A stretch of DNA of 64,000 bases from Deinococcus apachensis DSM 19763. GTDB taxonomy: Bacteria > Deinococcota > Deinococci > Deinococcales > Deinococcaceae. Shown piece after piece: positions 36,482 to 44,993 of this stretch (the stretch's first letter is position 1; each line of letters starts with the position of its first letter). Under the pieces are notes generated by a model. That model was not told the DNA's origin and searched no databases. It saw nothing but the letters and a program-made list of their open reading frames with translations. The DNA lies in assembly GCF_000381345.1 (NCBI RefSeq), contig NZ_KB906417.1, forward strand, positions 1 to 64,000, read 5' to 3'. The position numbers and the translations under genes are program-made.

Positions 36482-39292
36482 ATGTCGGCGCCGTTCCGGG
36501 TGCAGCTTCTCGGGCAGGTGCAGGGCCACTTCGGCGGCGCGCCCGTCCCCTTCCTGCGCGACCGGCGCCACCTGCTGCTCGCCTACCTCGCCGCCCAGGA
36601 CACCTGGGTGGGGCGCGAGCGCCTCGCCTTCCTGTTCTGGCCGGACGATCCCGGCCCGGTCGCCTACCAGAACCTGCGCCGATTGCTGCAACGGGTCCGG
36701 GCGCTGCCCTGGCTGCGCGGTCTGGAGGTCACGGCCACGCAGGTCCGCTGGGCCGTCCCCACCGACGTGGCGGCCTGGGAGCAGGCCCGCGCCCCGGAGG
36801 GTTACGGGGGCTCCTTCCTCGCCAGCCTCGAACCCATCAACCTCCCCGAACTCGCTGCCTGGGCCGCCGCCGAGCGGGAGCGTTTACAGGGCCTGCAGCG
36901 TGACCGCATCCTCGCCCGGGCGCGGGAAGGTCCCCCCGAGGAGGCCCTGACGCTCCTCACGCCTCTCCTGCACGGCGAGGCGCCCGACGACGAGGCACTT
37001 GCCGAGTACCTGCGGGCTGCCGCGCGGGCAGGGCAACGTGAGCGGGGCATGCGGGAGTTCCGGCGATACGCCATGTGGCTACGAGACGAGCTCGGCCTCG
37101 ACCCCTCCCCTGGGGTGATGCAGGCCCTGCGGGAGGATTCCGCGGCTCCGCCCGACCTCGTCCCGGCCCACACTCCTGTGCCCAGCGCAGTCACCTCCTT
37201 TGTCGGCCGCGACCTGGAGATCGCCGAGGTGTTGCACCTCCTGCGCGGCCCTGATCACCGGCTCGTCACGCTCATCGGCCCCGGCGGCGTGGGCAAGACC
37301 CGCCTGGCCGCCCGCCTCGCGCAGGAGACCGCACCGCACTTCGCCCAGGGCGCAGCCTTCGTGCCTCTGGAGGCCGCGCGAGACGAGGCCGAACTCGTTT
37401 CCACCCTTGCGCGTGCCGTGCCCGTCCCCCTGCCTCAGGTGACCTGGCCCCAGGTGCGGCGCGCCCTGGCCGCCTGTGAGCTGCTGCTCGTCCTCGACAA
37501 TTTGGAACACCTGCCGGGGGCCGCGTCGCTCATCACTGACCTCCTCACCGCGGCGCCACGTGTCCGGGTCCTGGCTACGTCGCGCGCGCCTCTGGGGCTG
37601 CTCGCCGAAACGCAGCTTGTGCTCGAAGGTCTGCCGTTCCCGCCTGGCCCCGAGGCCTGGGATGACGGCTACGACGGGGTACGCCTCTTTACCGAGCGAG
37701 CCCGACACGTGGATCCACACTTCGTGATCCCGCCGGAAGACCGCGCCCACCTCTTGCGCCTGGGGGAGAGCGTGGGCGGCCTGCCACTCGCCCTCGAACT
37801 CGCCGCGACCTGGGTCCGGCTTCTCCCCCTGAGGGAGGTTGCTGACGCCGTGGGCGCTGGCCTCGACCTTCTGCACGCCGACCTGGCCGACCTTCCGCCC
37901 CGACAGCGCAGCCTGCGGGCGGTCCTCGAGAAGACCTGGGCGCTGCTCCCCCCACCCGAGCAGGAGGCCTTGCGTGCCCTGGGCAGCGTGGACACTCCCT
38001 TCCACCTGCGGGCCGTGGGAAGCGTCACCGGAGTGACGCCCCTCACCCTGCGGCATCTGGAGGCGCAGGGTTTAATTCGGCGGCTGGAGGGCGGCCACCT
38101 CAACCTGCATCCTCTGGTGCGCCAGTTCGCCGCCGAGCGGGCGGCGGACTACCCGCAAGAAGCCGAGGCGGTGCGCCGCAGGCACGCCGAGTACTACGCC
38201 CGCTTCCTGGCCGACCGTCCGCGCCCCCCGAACGGTGGGCTGCTGCAGGCGTGTGCCCTGGACGAGATTGCTGGCGAGATTGAGAACGTGCGCATGGCCT
38301 GGCGCTGGATGGTCAATCACGCGGCGGACGATCTCCTAAACCTGTGTCTGGACCCGCTGTGGCAGTTCTGCGAGGGCCGCGGCCGCCACCCGGAGGGCAT
38401 CCCCCTGTTCCGCCTCGCCGCCGGCCAGACGGAGCTGCCCCGCCCCACCCGCGGACGGCTGCTCGTCCGACTTGGCATCTGCTTGCTGCACGCGAGCCCG
38501 ATGCGGGAGGCGGAACGCGCCCTGCTTCAAAGTCTGACCCTGCTGAAGGGAACCGGACACGACCGGGATCTCCAGCTCGCCTACGTGCACCTGAGCATGA
38601 TCGCCGAGGCCCAGGGCCACCCCCGCCGCGCGATGACGATCAACGAGGTCGGCCTACGCGAGGCCCAGCGCACCGGCCACCGCTGGTCCGAGGACGGCTT
38701 CATCACCCGCCTCGCGCTCGGTGCCCAGGCGATGGGGGACCTCCCACGCGCGCGCGCCCTCCACGAGCGCCGGTTGCGGTCCAGCGAGGCGCTGCAGGAC
38801 GTCTTCGGGCTGGCCCTTTGCACAAGCTACCTGGCAGGTGTCAGCCTGCTGGAGGAGCGCTACGACGAGGCGGAGCAGTTCTTCCTGCAAGGTATCCGCC
38901 ACTGGCGGAGCCTCGGCAACCCGGGGGCGGTCGCCCACCTCGTGCGGCGCCTGGGAGACCTCGCCTACGTGCAGGGAAATTTCCGCGCTGCCTCCGCCCA
39001 CTACACCGAGAGCGCCGCTCTATATACCGAGCTCGGTTACCCGGACGAGGCTGAGCGCATTCGGCTGCGCGCCGGCCATGCCCGGCTTTCCCACTGCGAC
39101 CGTGAGGGGGCCCAAGCCGCTCTTGACGCCGCCCGGGAAGTCGGGGCGGCCGCCCTCTTCGAGTGGCAGACGCTGCAGGTGCGCCTACTCGCTGAGCGAG
39201 AGAACCCCAGCGCCCAGGAAGATGCCCTCCTGCCGTACCTGCGCCGCCATCTCCCCTGGCACATCCTCTCTGCGGAACCCTCCAGCGACTGA
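36482..39292 (+). CDS. AfsR-like SARP regulator with NB-ARC ATPase and TPR repeats
   Basis: The 936-residue protein is a large STAND-type transcription regulator. Residues 1-95 form an OmpR-like winged helix (FRVQLLGQVQGHFGGAPVPF, RLAFLFWPDDPGPVAYQNLR). Residues about 95-225 form the BTAD helical domain (ELGLDPSPGVMQAL). An NB-ARC ATPase spans about 235-500, with Walker A GPGGVGKTRLAARLA near 265-280 and Walker B LLLVLDNLEHL near 335. The last 400 residues are TPR-like helices (LALCTSYLAGVSLLEERYDE and others). ATP/ADP and ligand state usually control DNA binding. Three 7-bp repeats 11 bp apart lie just after its stop and may be its site for the downstream genes. Confidence 0.9.
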   Translation: MSAPFRVQLLGQVQGHFGGAPVPFLRDRRHLLLAYLAAQDTWVGRERLAFLFWPDDPGPVAYQNLRRLLQRVRALPWLRGLEVTATQVRWAVPTDVAAWEQARAPEGYGGSFLASLEPINLPELAAWAAAERERLQGLQRDRILARAREGPPEEALTLLTPLLHGEAPDDEALAEYLRAAARAGQRERGMREFRRYAMWLRDELGLDPSPGVMQALREDSAAPPDLVPAHTPVPSAVTSFVGRDLEIAEVLHLLRGPDHRLVTLIGPGGVGKTRLAARLAQETAPHFAQGAAFVPLEAARDEAELVSTLARAVPVPLPQVTWPQVRRALAACELLLVLDNLEHLPGAASLITDLLTAAPRVRVLATSRAPLGLLAETQLVLEGLPFPPGPEAWDDGYDGVRLFTERARHVDPHFVIPPEDRAHLLRLGESVGGLPLALELAATWVRLLPLREVADAVGAGLDLLHADLADLPPRQRSLRAVLEKTWALLPPPEQEALRALGSVDTPFHLRAVGSVTGVTPLTLRHLEAQGLIRRLEGGHLNLHPLVRQFAAERAADYPQEAEAVRRRHAEYYARFLADRPRPPNGGLLQACALDEIAGEIENVRMAWRWMVNHAADDLLNLCLDPLWQFCEGRGRHPEGIPLFRLAAGQTELPRPTRGRLLVRLGICLLHASPMREAERALLQSLTLLKGTGHDRDLQLAYVHLSMIAEAQGHPRRAMTINEVGLREAQRTGHRWSEDGFITRLALGAQAMGDLPRARALHERRLRSSEALQDVFGLALCTSYLAGVSLLEERYDEAEQFFLQGIRHWRSLGNPGAVAHLVRRLGDLAYVQGNFRAASAHYTESAALYTELGYPDEAERIRLRAGHARLSHCDREGAQAALDAAREVGAAALFEWQTLQVRLLAERENPSAQEDALLPYLRRHLPWHILSAEPSSD

Positions 39293-39302
39293 ACTCCTGC
39301 CC

Positions 39303-39331
39303 GCGTCACGCCTGCGTTACGGGGGTGTCAC
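39303..39331 (+). promoter_or_regulatory. Three direct heptad repeats at 11-bp spacing, candidate SARP operator
   Basis: GCGTCAC (39303), GCGTTAC (39314) and GTGTCAC (39325) are exactly 11 bp apart. SARP winged-helix proteins are known to bind heptamer direct repeats with this helical spacing. The location between the regulator and the cupin gene fits activation of the latter. The third repeat overlaps a terminator-like stem. Confidence 0.6.
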
Positions 39332-39339
39332 ACCCCTTT
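39322..39339 (+). terminator. Short stem-loop after the SARP-type gene
   Basis: GGGGTG-TCA-CACCCC is followed by TTT. It is a compact terminator candidate 30 bp after the regulator stop, overlapping the third direct repeat. Confidence 0.5.
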
Positions 39340-39505
39340 CTGCATCCTCGGAACGTGGAAAGGAGCGTGACACGGCACGTTGACCGGGACAGCACCCTGG
39401 CCCGGTGAACCTGCCACGGGCAGGAGTGAACCGGCGCGGACAACAGCCGTCACGGGGAAAGGCTCTCAGGGACTCAAGCTCCTGCACGACGAAGGGGTGA
39501 TTCAG

Positions 39506-39919
39506 ATGAAGACGAATCCCATCACGGTTCGGCGGTTGACCGGCGCTCTGGCCGCAGGCGCGCTGCTCGGTCTGGTGGCTTCGGGCCAGACGCCTGGGGT
39601 CACCCTGAGGGCGGCGCACGCAGCCGTAGTTACGGGTCAACCGTCTGAGATCAACGTCGAGCAGGACGTCTTGGAAATAGCCCCGGGGGCCTGCACCGGC
39701 TATCACGAGCATGGCGGCCCGGGCCTGGAGACAGTCATCAGCGGCACGGTCACCGTGGAAACCCGGGGTGCGCCAGGCACCAAGGCTTTCACCGCGGGGC
39801 AGATGTACGTGTACGCGGCCGGGACCATCCACAACTTCTGCAACCGGGGCAAGGTCCCGGCCGTGTTCACGGCGGCCTTCCTGCTCCCCAAAGGCGTGGC
39901 CCCCGTGACGCCGCGGTGA
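39506..39919 (+). CDS. Secreted cupin-domain protein
   Basis: ATG 39506 starts MKTNPITVRRLTGALAAGAL, a signal sequence, so the 137-residue product is exported. A single cupin barrel follows: GACTGYHEHGGPGLETVISG carries the two metal-binding His and the Glu of cupin motif 1, and AAGTIHNFCNRG the His of motif 2. Small secreted cupins can be dioxygenases, isomerases or binding proteins; nothing here decides. It is the first gene after the SARP-type repeats and probably shares a transcript with the hydrolase-like gene 70 bp on. Confidence 0.82.
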   Translation: MKTNPITVRRLTGALAAGALLGLVASGQTPGVTLRAAHAAVVTGQPSEINVEQDVLEIAPGACTGYHEHGGPGLETVISGTVTVETRGAPGTKAFTAGQMYVYAAGTIHNFCNRGKVPAVFTAAFLLPKGVAPVTPR

Positions 39920-39989
39920 GGTACGTGTAAGTCGCCAGCGCGCAGAGGGGTGAGGGCCAGCCCCGGACCCCGAACAGGAGCGTGAAGCC

Positions 39990-40952
39990 ATGAACCCTGT
40001 GTCACGCAAATCGGTTTCGAGCGGATTCCGCCCCCTCGCCCTCGCCCTGCTGAGCGCGCTCGGCATCGGATGGGCGGCGCAGACGGGCCGCACCGGTGGG
40101 CGCTTTGACGTGGGCGGGTACCGCCTGGATCTCCACTGCACAGCGCCCGCCCCCGGCCCCACCGTCCTGCTGCTGGGCGGCTTGGAGGAGGCGACGGAGG
40201 CGTGGCCGGTCACGGCCTACGACGTGGCCAGGACGCATCGCGTCTGCTGGTACGCTATGGCAGGTGTGTCGCCCAGCGACCCGGCCCCGGGGGTCACGGA
40301 CGGGGTGGCCCGGGCCGAGGAGCTGCACCGTCTCCTCATCCGGGCGGGCGTGAAGGGTCCTTTCGTCCTCGTCGCCTACCGCTTCGGCAGCCAGATCGCC
40401 CGGCTGTACACGGATCGCCATCGCACCAACGTCGCCGGGATGGTTCTCGTCAATCCCTGGCAGGAGGACCTCGCGCCCGCCCTGGACGCCTTCTTCCGCC
40501 AGAACCCCCCGGTGCTCGATGACCTCGGCTCCGCCCCGGCCAACCGCTACACACCCCCCTCACCCCTGGGAGGTGTACGCGCCCTGCAGCAATTTGTTCG
40601 CGCCTACACGGTAGGGGCAAGCACCTGGAAGGCCGGCTGGAACATCCGCGCCGGGGACGCCCAGGTTCGCCGTGCGGCGCCCTTGGGCGAGCTCCCACTC
40701 GTGGTGGTCACGCCCCACCTCGACGCCTTTAGCGTCGCCCAGGCAGGGACCCTGAAGTCGATGTACGGCCAGAGGCTGTGGCGAATCCTGGGAGACAGCC
40801 AGGCGCGGCTGACCCGGCTCTCACACAACAGCGACCAAGTGTTCTCCGAGGTCGCCTGGGACGCCGTCCAGAACGAGGACCCTGGCCTGGTGCTGGGAGC
40901 TCTCCGGCGGGTTCTGACCGTCGCACAGGGCTCATCCGCTCTCGGGCGGTAA
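39990..40952 (+). CDS. Secreted alpha/beta-hydrolase-fold protein lacking the usual catalytic serine
   Basis: A good AGGAG site precedes ATG 39990. The 320-residue product has an N-terminal hydrophobic segment (PLALALLSALGIGWAA) for export or anchoring. The fold is shown by TVLLLGGLEEATEAWPV, HRVCWYAMAGVSPSDPAPGV (like GxGxSd in haloalkane dehalogenase and esterase relatives) and GPFVLVAYRFGSQIARLY. At the nucleophile elbow relatives have GHSFGG; here it is AYRFGS, with Arg131 in the serine position. The expected His region is RLSHNSDQVF. It may be a non-enzymatic or altered enzyme. It is likely co-regulated with the cupin gene. Confidence 0.82.
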   Translation: MNPVSRKSVSSGFRPLALALLSALGIGWAAQTGRTGGRFDVGGYRLDLHCTAPAPGPTVLLLGGLEEATEAWPVTAYDVARTHRVCWYAMAGVSPSDPAPGVTDGVARAEELHRLLIRAGVKGPFVLVAYRFGSQIARLYTDRHRTNVAGMVLVNPWQEDLAPALDAFFRQNPPVLDDLGSAPANRYTPPSPLGGVRALQQFVRAYTVGASTWKAGWNIRAGDAQVRRAAPLGELPLVVVTPHLDAFSVAQAGTLKSMYGQRLWRILGDSQARLTRLSHNSDQVFSEVAWDAVQNEDPGLVLGALRRVLTVAQGSSALGR

Positions 40953-41228
40953 GCACCTGTTCATAAAGGCGGAGGGAACCGGCGTTCCCGCGGCGATAAA
41001 GGCAGTCGCGGGAGGCATGACACCTGGGACAGTCGCTCTCCGTTGAGCCTCTGGACCTTGACGGCCAGTAGGCGTAAGCAACGGCGCGGCGTGTGTCGCC
41101 ACAACTACACCCCAACCGGACGCCCGCGCCCGGCCCATTTCGTGTCCATCTGGGGTCGTTCCCGCCTTTCCTGGGCACCTGTCCGGCCAGGTCCAGGTCT
41201 TCCCCTGACACCATGGCGGGCAAGACGG
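40953..41228. other. Intergenic, 276 bp
   Basis: No gene is evident. It may include the ancestral recombination site of the resolvase gene that follows, but no clear dyad set was found. Confidence 0.45.
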
Positions 41229-41781
41229 GTGTCGCGGGCGCAGCGGGTGGGGTACGTGCGGGTGAGCAGCGCCGGGCAGAACACCGCGCGGCAGCTCGAT
41301 GGTGTGCCGGTGGACCGGGTGTTCGAGGATCACGCCAGCGGAAAAGGCGCGGCGCGGCCGGCGCTCGGTGAGCTTCGCCGCTACGTGCGTGAGGGCGACG
41401 TGGTGGTCGTGCACTCGATGGACCGCCTGGCCCGCGACCTCGACGACCTGCGTGCCCTGGTCGACGAGTTCACCGGCCGCGGCGTGCAGGTCGAGTTCGT
41501 CCGGGAGGGGTTGCTCTTTTCTGGCGACGATACGCCCATGGCGCGGCGGCTGCTGAGTGTCATGGGCGCGGTGGTGGAGTTCGAGCGGACGCTGATCCGC
41601 GAGCGGTAGCGCGAGGGCATCGAGGTGGCCCGGGCGCGCGGCGCGTACTGGGGCCGCAGGCGGGCGCTGTCGCCCGCCCAGGTGGAGCAGGTGCGCGCGG
41701 GTGGCGGCAGCGGAGAAGACCGTCATCGCTCGCGAGCTGGGCGTCGCGCGCGAGACGCCCTACCAGGCATTGCGGGGGTAA
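41229..41781 (+). pseudogene. Serine resolvase/invertase with stop and frameshift
   Basis: From GTG 41229 the product begins SRAQRVGYVRVSSAGQNTAR with the catalytic Ser, then VFEDHASGKGAARPALGELR, VVVHSMDRLARDLDDL and MGAVVEFERTLIRER, all small-resolvase hallmarks. A TAG at 41607 stops it where relatives have a coding codon. REGIEVARARGAYWGRR follows, a one-base shift occurs near 41703, and the helix-turn-helix AEKTVIARELGVARETPYQA ends at TAA 41779. It is a dead copy of a Tn3-type resolvase or related invertase. Confidence 0.83.
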
Positions 41782-42090
41782 CGCACCGGGTGGGGCACCC
41801 TCGCAGGCTTTGGCCCGCCGACGAAGCGGCCCCTCCCAGGACGGGGGGCTTGCGGTTCTTGGGCCTCTGGCGCTGATCCGCGTGGTGGGCTTCATGGGTT
41901 CTCCTGCCGCGGGCGAAGTCTGACTTTCACGTCCCCGGCGCTTTCCCTCCCGCCACAGCTGCCGCGAAGCGCAGGACGAGGGGGTGGGGCTCTTCCGCGC
42001 CGCAGGTGCGGCCCCCACCCCCAGGCGGCTCCGTATGCTGCTCCTGTTGCCGGTCGGCCGCAGGACTGCCCTTGTCTTGCCGTGGCAGAA
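41782..42090. other. Intergenic region before the SWIM/MoxR operon
   Basis: About 310 bases without a convincing gene. GC content falls toward its right end, where the promoter lies. Confidence 0.5.
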
Positions 42091-42119
42091 TTGCACTCAA
42101 ATATTCCACCTGTTACAAT
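42091..42119 (+). promoter_or_regulatory. Strong promoter of the SWIM-DUF5691-MoxR operon
   Basis: TTGCAC (42091-42096), a 17-bp spacer and TACAAT (42114-42119) form a near-consensus housekeeping promoter. The TTG start codon is 36 bp on, with AAGGAG at 42141-42146. Confidence 0.75.
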
Positions 42120-42154
42120 TACGCCTTGACCGTAACTGAAAAGGAGTTTACGCA

Positions 42155-43501
42155 TTGACCCGCTCTTTCGACAGGCTGACCGCCGAGGTCGCGCTCGCCC
42201 TCGCGCCGGACAGCAGCAGTGCCAAGGCTGCCCAGAAGCTCGCCCGCCCTGCCGGGTGGCCCACGCTGGCCCGCGACGGCGACGTGCTGTGGGGTGAATG
42301 TCAGGGCAGCGGCGCGCACCCCTACCTGGTGGGCGTGGACGCCCGCAGCCCGGAGGTCGGCAGCAAGTGCAGTTGCCCCAGCCGCAAGTTTCCCTGCAAG
42401 CACGCCCTGGGGCTCCTGCTCCTGCACGCCGCACAATCCGGCGAGTGGAAGGACACCGCCCCACCCCCCGACCTCGCCCGCTGGCTGGAGGGCCGCGTCA
42501 CCCGGGCTGAGAAAGCCGCGCAGCCCCCCGGCGACGATTCCGCCGACCCTGCGGCGCGCGCCGGAGCGCAGGCGAAAGCCCAGGCCGCCCGCGACCGCAA
42601 ACGCTCGGCAGGGCTGGAGGACCTTGAAGTGTGGCTGAGCGACCTCGTGCGCGAGGGGCTCCAGGCGGCCCGGGCCCGCCCATACAGCGACTGGGACCGG
42701 CAGGCCGCCCGGCTGGTCGACGCGCAGCTTCCGGGCGCGGCGCGGCGGGTCCGGCAGATCCCCGAGTTGCTGCACGACGAGACTGGAGAGGCCCTCACCG
42801 CCCACCTGGGGCAGTTGTGGCTGCTCACGCAGGGTTGGCGGCAGCGGGACGCCCTGAGTGAAGTCGAGCGTGCCGACCTCCTCACGGCGCTGGGCGCACC
42901 CCTGGACCGGGCGGGCGTGCCCGCGGCCGCGCCGCAGGTCTGGCAGGTCCTCGGCTCGCTGCAGGAGGAGGAGGGCAAGCTGACGGTGAGGCGCACCTGG
43001 TTGCTGGGGGCAGGCCCCCCCGGCGGGGAACCGAGGCTGGCCCTGCTGCTCGACTTCGCCCCCACCGGGCAGGCGTTGCCCGCCCCGCTGCCCCCGGGCC
43101 AGACCCTGACGGCGGCGGTGGGCCACGCGCCCTCGGCCTATCCCCAGCGGGCCCTGGTGCAGAGAGAGGTGACGGCGGTGGCCGCCCCGCTGTCCCTTCC
43201 CGGCGGGACGCTGGCCGAGTTGCAGGCGCGCTACGCGGCCGCCCTGGCCCTGAACCCCTGGCTGGAGCGCATCGGCGCGTTTGTCGGCCCGGCGTACCTC
43301 CACCTTGACCCGCCGCAGCTCTGCGACGCGGAGGGCCACGCCGTCCCGCTGAGCCCGCGGGTGGAGCCCGCCGAGCTCTGGGCCATGCTCGCCCGGGCGG
43401 AGACGCGCCTGCCGACCTATTTCGGGGAATGGGACCGGCAGGGCTTCCTGCCGGTGGCGGCCGTGGGCCTTGAGGCGGCCGAACCCGGAGTGCCCGCATG
43501 A
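42155..43501 (+). CDS. SWIM zinc-finger protein (YehQ-like)
   Basis: Translation starts at TTG 42155, 8 nt after AAGGAG, and gives 448 residues. The SWIM motif CxCx6CxH is Cys72, Cys74, Cys81, His83 in KCSCPSRKFPCKHALGLLLL. SWIM domains bind zinc and usually contact nucleic acid or protein. The rest is helical and Leu/Ala-rich without a known catalytic site. It is followed with a 4-nt overlap by a DUF5691 protein and then MoxR. This resembles E. coli YehQ, which sits with a MoxR ATPase, a DUF5682 protein and a VWA protein of unknown function. Confidence 0.87.
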   Translation: MTRSFDRLTAEVALALAPDSSSAKAAQKLARPAGWPTLARDGDVLWGECQGSGAHPYLVGVDARSPEVGSKCSCPSRKFPCKHALGLLLLHAAQSGEWKDTAPPPDLARWLEGRVTRAEKAAQPPGDDSADPAARAGAQAKAQAARDRKRSAGLEDLEVWLSDLVREGLQAARARPYSDWDRQAARLVDAQLPGAARRVRQIPELLHDETGEALTAHLGQLWLLTQGWRQRDALSEVERADLLTALGAPLDRAGVPAAAPQVWQVLGSLQEEEGKLTVRRTWLLGAGPPGGEPRLALLLDFAPTGQALPAPLPPGQTLTAAVGHAPSAYPQRALVQREVTAVAAPLSLPGGTLAELQARYAAALALNPWLERIGAFVGPAYLHLDPPQLCDAEGHAVPLSPRVEPAELWAMLARAETRLPTYFGEWDRQGFLPVAAVGLEAAEPGVPA

Positions 43502-44955
43502 GCCGCGAGCTGCGCGACCTGGCCCTGGTCGCCACCCGCGGCACCAGCCGGGCCGAGCTGCCCGCGCCCGCCGGACCCCTGGCCCCGGCCCTGGCGAGCG
43601 TACCCGGCGACACCCCCGAGGCCCGCCTGCTGGCCCGCGCCGCCCTCCTGGGCCTGCACGCCCGCGCCGGAGCGCCCCTCCTGCGGGCGGCCGCGCCGCC
43701 TCCCCCACCTGTGCCTGCTGCCGAAGCTCCACTGCCGCCGGCCCTGGCGGCCCTGCTGCCCACCATGATTCGCACTGGCTCCGCCCTGACTGCACGGGCG
43801 TTGGCCACCGTGGCTGTGCGCGGCTGGACCCTGAACGCCGCGCAGGTGCTGGCGCTGTACCAGCAGCAGCCGGACCTTGCCCAGGACCTGTGGTCGCTGG
43901 CCGACGCGCGGGCGCGGGTCACCCTGGAGGCCCATCCCCTGAGTAGGCAGGCGCGGAAGGCCGGGGAACTCACCGCCTGGCACGCCAGACTGGCTGCCCT
44001 GACCGAGCGGCGGGCCCATGACCCGGCGCAGGCCGCTCTGGAGCTGGAAGAGCTGTGGGTCAGCCAGCCCGCCGACCGGCGCAAGGACCTGCTGGCCCTG
44101 ATGCGCCGCGACCTGCACCCCGGGGACCGCCCGCTGCTGGAAACGGCGACGCGCGACCGCTCACCCGAGGTGCAGAAACAGGCGCGGCAACTCCTGGGTC
44201 ATCTTCCCGGTCCCCTGCAGGACGAGCTGCTGGCGTTGCTGCTCCAGGCGGTGAAGGTGAGTGGTCGGCTGAACAGGAAGATCACCTTCGGGGCCTTCGA
44301 CCTGCCCGCCGCGCTCGGCCAGCCGCGGGCCGGGCAGTACGACGACGGCGACCTTCACCGCCTGCTGGGCGCCCTGCCCACCGGGCTGATCCTGAGGACG
44401 CTCGGGGTGACCTGGGCCGAACTCCACCAGGCGGCCCGCGCGCACCACTGGTCGCTGGCCAACGAAGTGCAGGAGCCGCCGCCCCCCCTGCCGGAGCCGC
44501 CGGACCCGGAAACCGCCCGTGCCCGACTGCGCGACCTCGCCGGGCAGCCGCAGGTCTCCGCGGAAACACTGCTGGACGCGGTGCGGGCCATGCTGCCCGA
44601 TCCATGGGCGGACCTCGTGGCAGAACCGGTGGACCTCCAGGTCACCCTGGCTGCGCGCGCGGTGGGGCTCGTTCAGCGCGAGGGTCAGAGCGGGCCGGTG
44701 CGGGGCCTGACCGGGCTGCTGGGCGATCGCCTCTCGCCCGACCTCACGCTGCCACCGCCCACGCCTCTCCCTTTCGAACTGCCACCGCGCCCGAACAAGC
44801 TCCCCACCTGGCAGACCGCCGCCGACTGGGAGGAACGCCAGCGCCTGGACCATGCCCAGAGAGAGCAGGCCGCGTTCCAGGCCTGGCGCGAGCTGCAAGG
44901 CGTCCTGCGGCTGCGCCGCGAGTGGCGGGACGCCCTGGCCGCGCACACCTCCTGA
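43498..44955 (+). CDS. DUF5691-like protein
   Basis: ATG 43498 overlaps the SWIM gene stop. The 485-residue product is an all-helical, Leu-rich protein that recalls HEAT-type repeats: DPAQAALELEELWVSQPADR, KDLLALMRRDLHPGDRPLLE and QKQARQLLGHLPGPLQDELL look like successive helix pairs. DUF5691 proteins occur beside SWIM and MoxR/VWA genes, and that context drives the name; I cannot confirm it by search. A scaffold role is plausible. It has no signal peptide or membrane span. Confidence 0.8.
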   Translation: MSRELRDLALVATRGTSRAELPAPAGPLAPALASVPGDTPEARLLARAALLGLHARAGAPLLRAAAPPPPPVPAAEAPLPPALAALLPTMIRTGSALTARALATVAVRGWTLNAAQVLALYQQQPDLAQDLWSLADARARVTLEAHPLSRQARKAGELTAWHARLAALTERRAHDPAQAALELEELWVSQPADRRKDLLALMRRDLHPGDRPLLETATRDRSPEVQKQARQLLGHLPGPLQDELLALLLQAVKVSGRLNRKITFGAFDLPAALGQPRAGQYDDGDLHRLLGALPTGLILRTLGVTWAELHQAARAHHWSLANEVQEPPPPLPEPPDPETARARLRDLAGQPQVSAETLLDAVRAMLPDPWADLVAEPVDLQVTLAARAVGLVQREGQSGPVRGLTGLLGDRLSPDLTLPPPTPLPFELPPRPNKLPTWQTAADWEERQRLDHAQREQAAFQAWRELQGVLRLRREWRDALAAHTS

Positions 44956-44993
44956 GCCCCCGAGAACGCCTTCCCATCCCCCGAGGAGCCCCC

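Noticed and set aside
42119..43795. 558-codon minus-strand frame
   Set aside because: Antisense to the SWIM gene, which has a promoter, ribosome site and zinc motif; the minus frame has none.
44055..44993. Extended N-terminus of the MoxR gene
   Set aside because: The 313-codon extension lies inside the DUF5691 gene and is Arg/Pro/Gly-rich; the ATG at 44994 with GAGGAG matches the family start.
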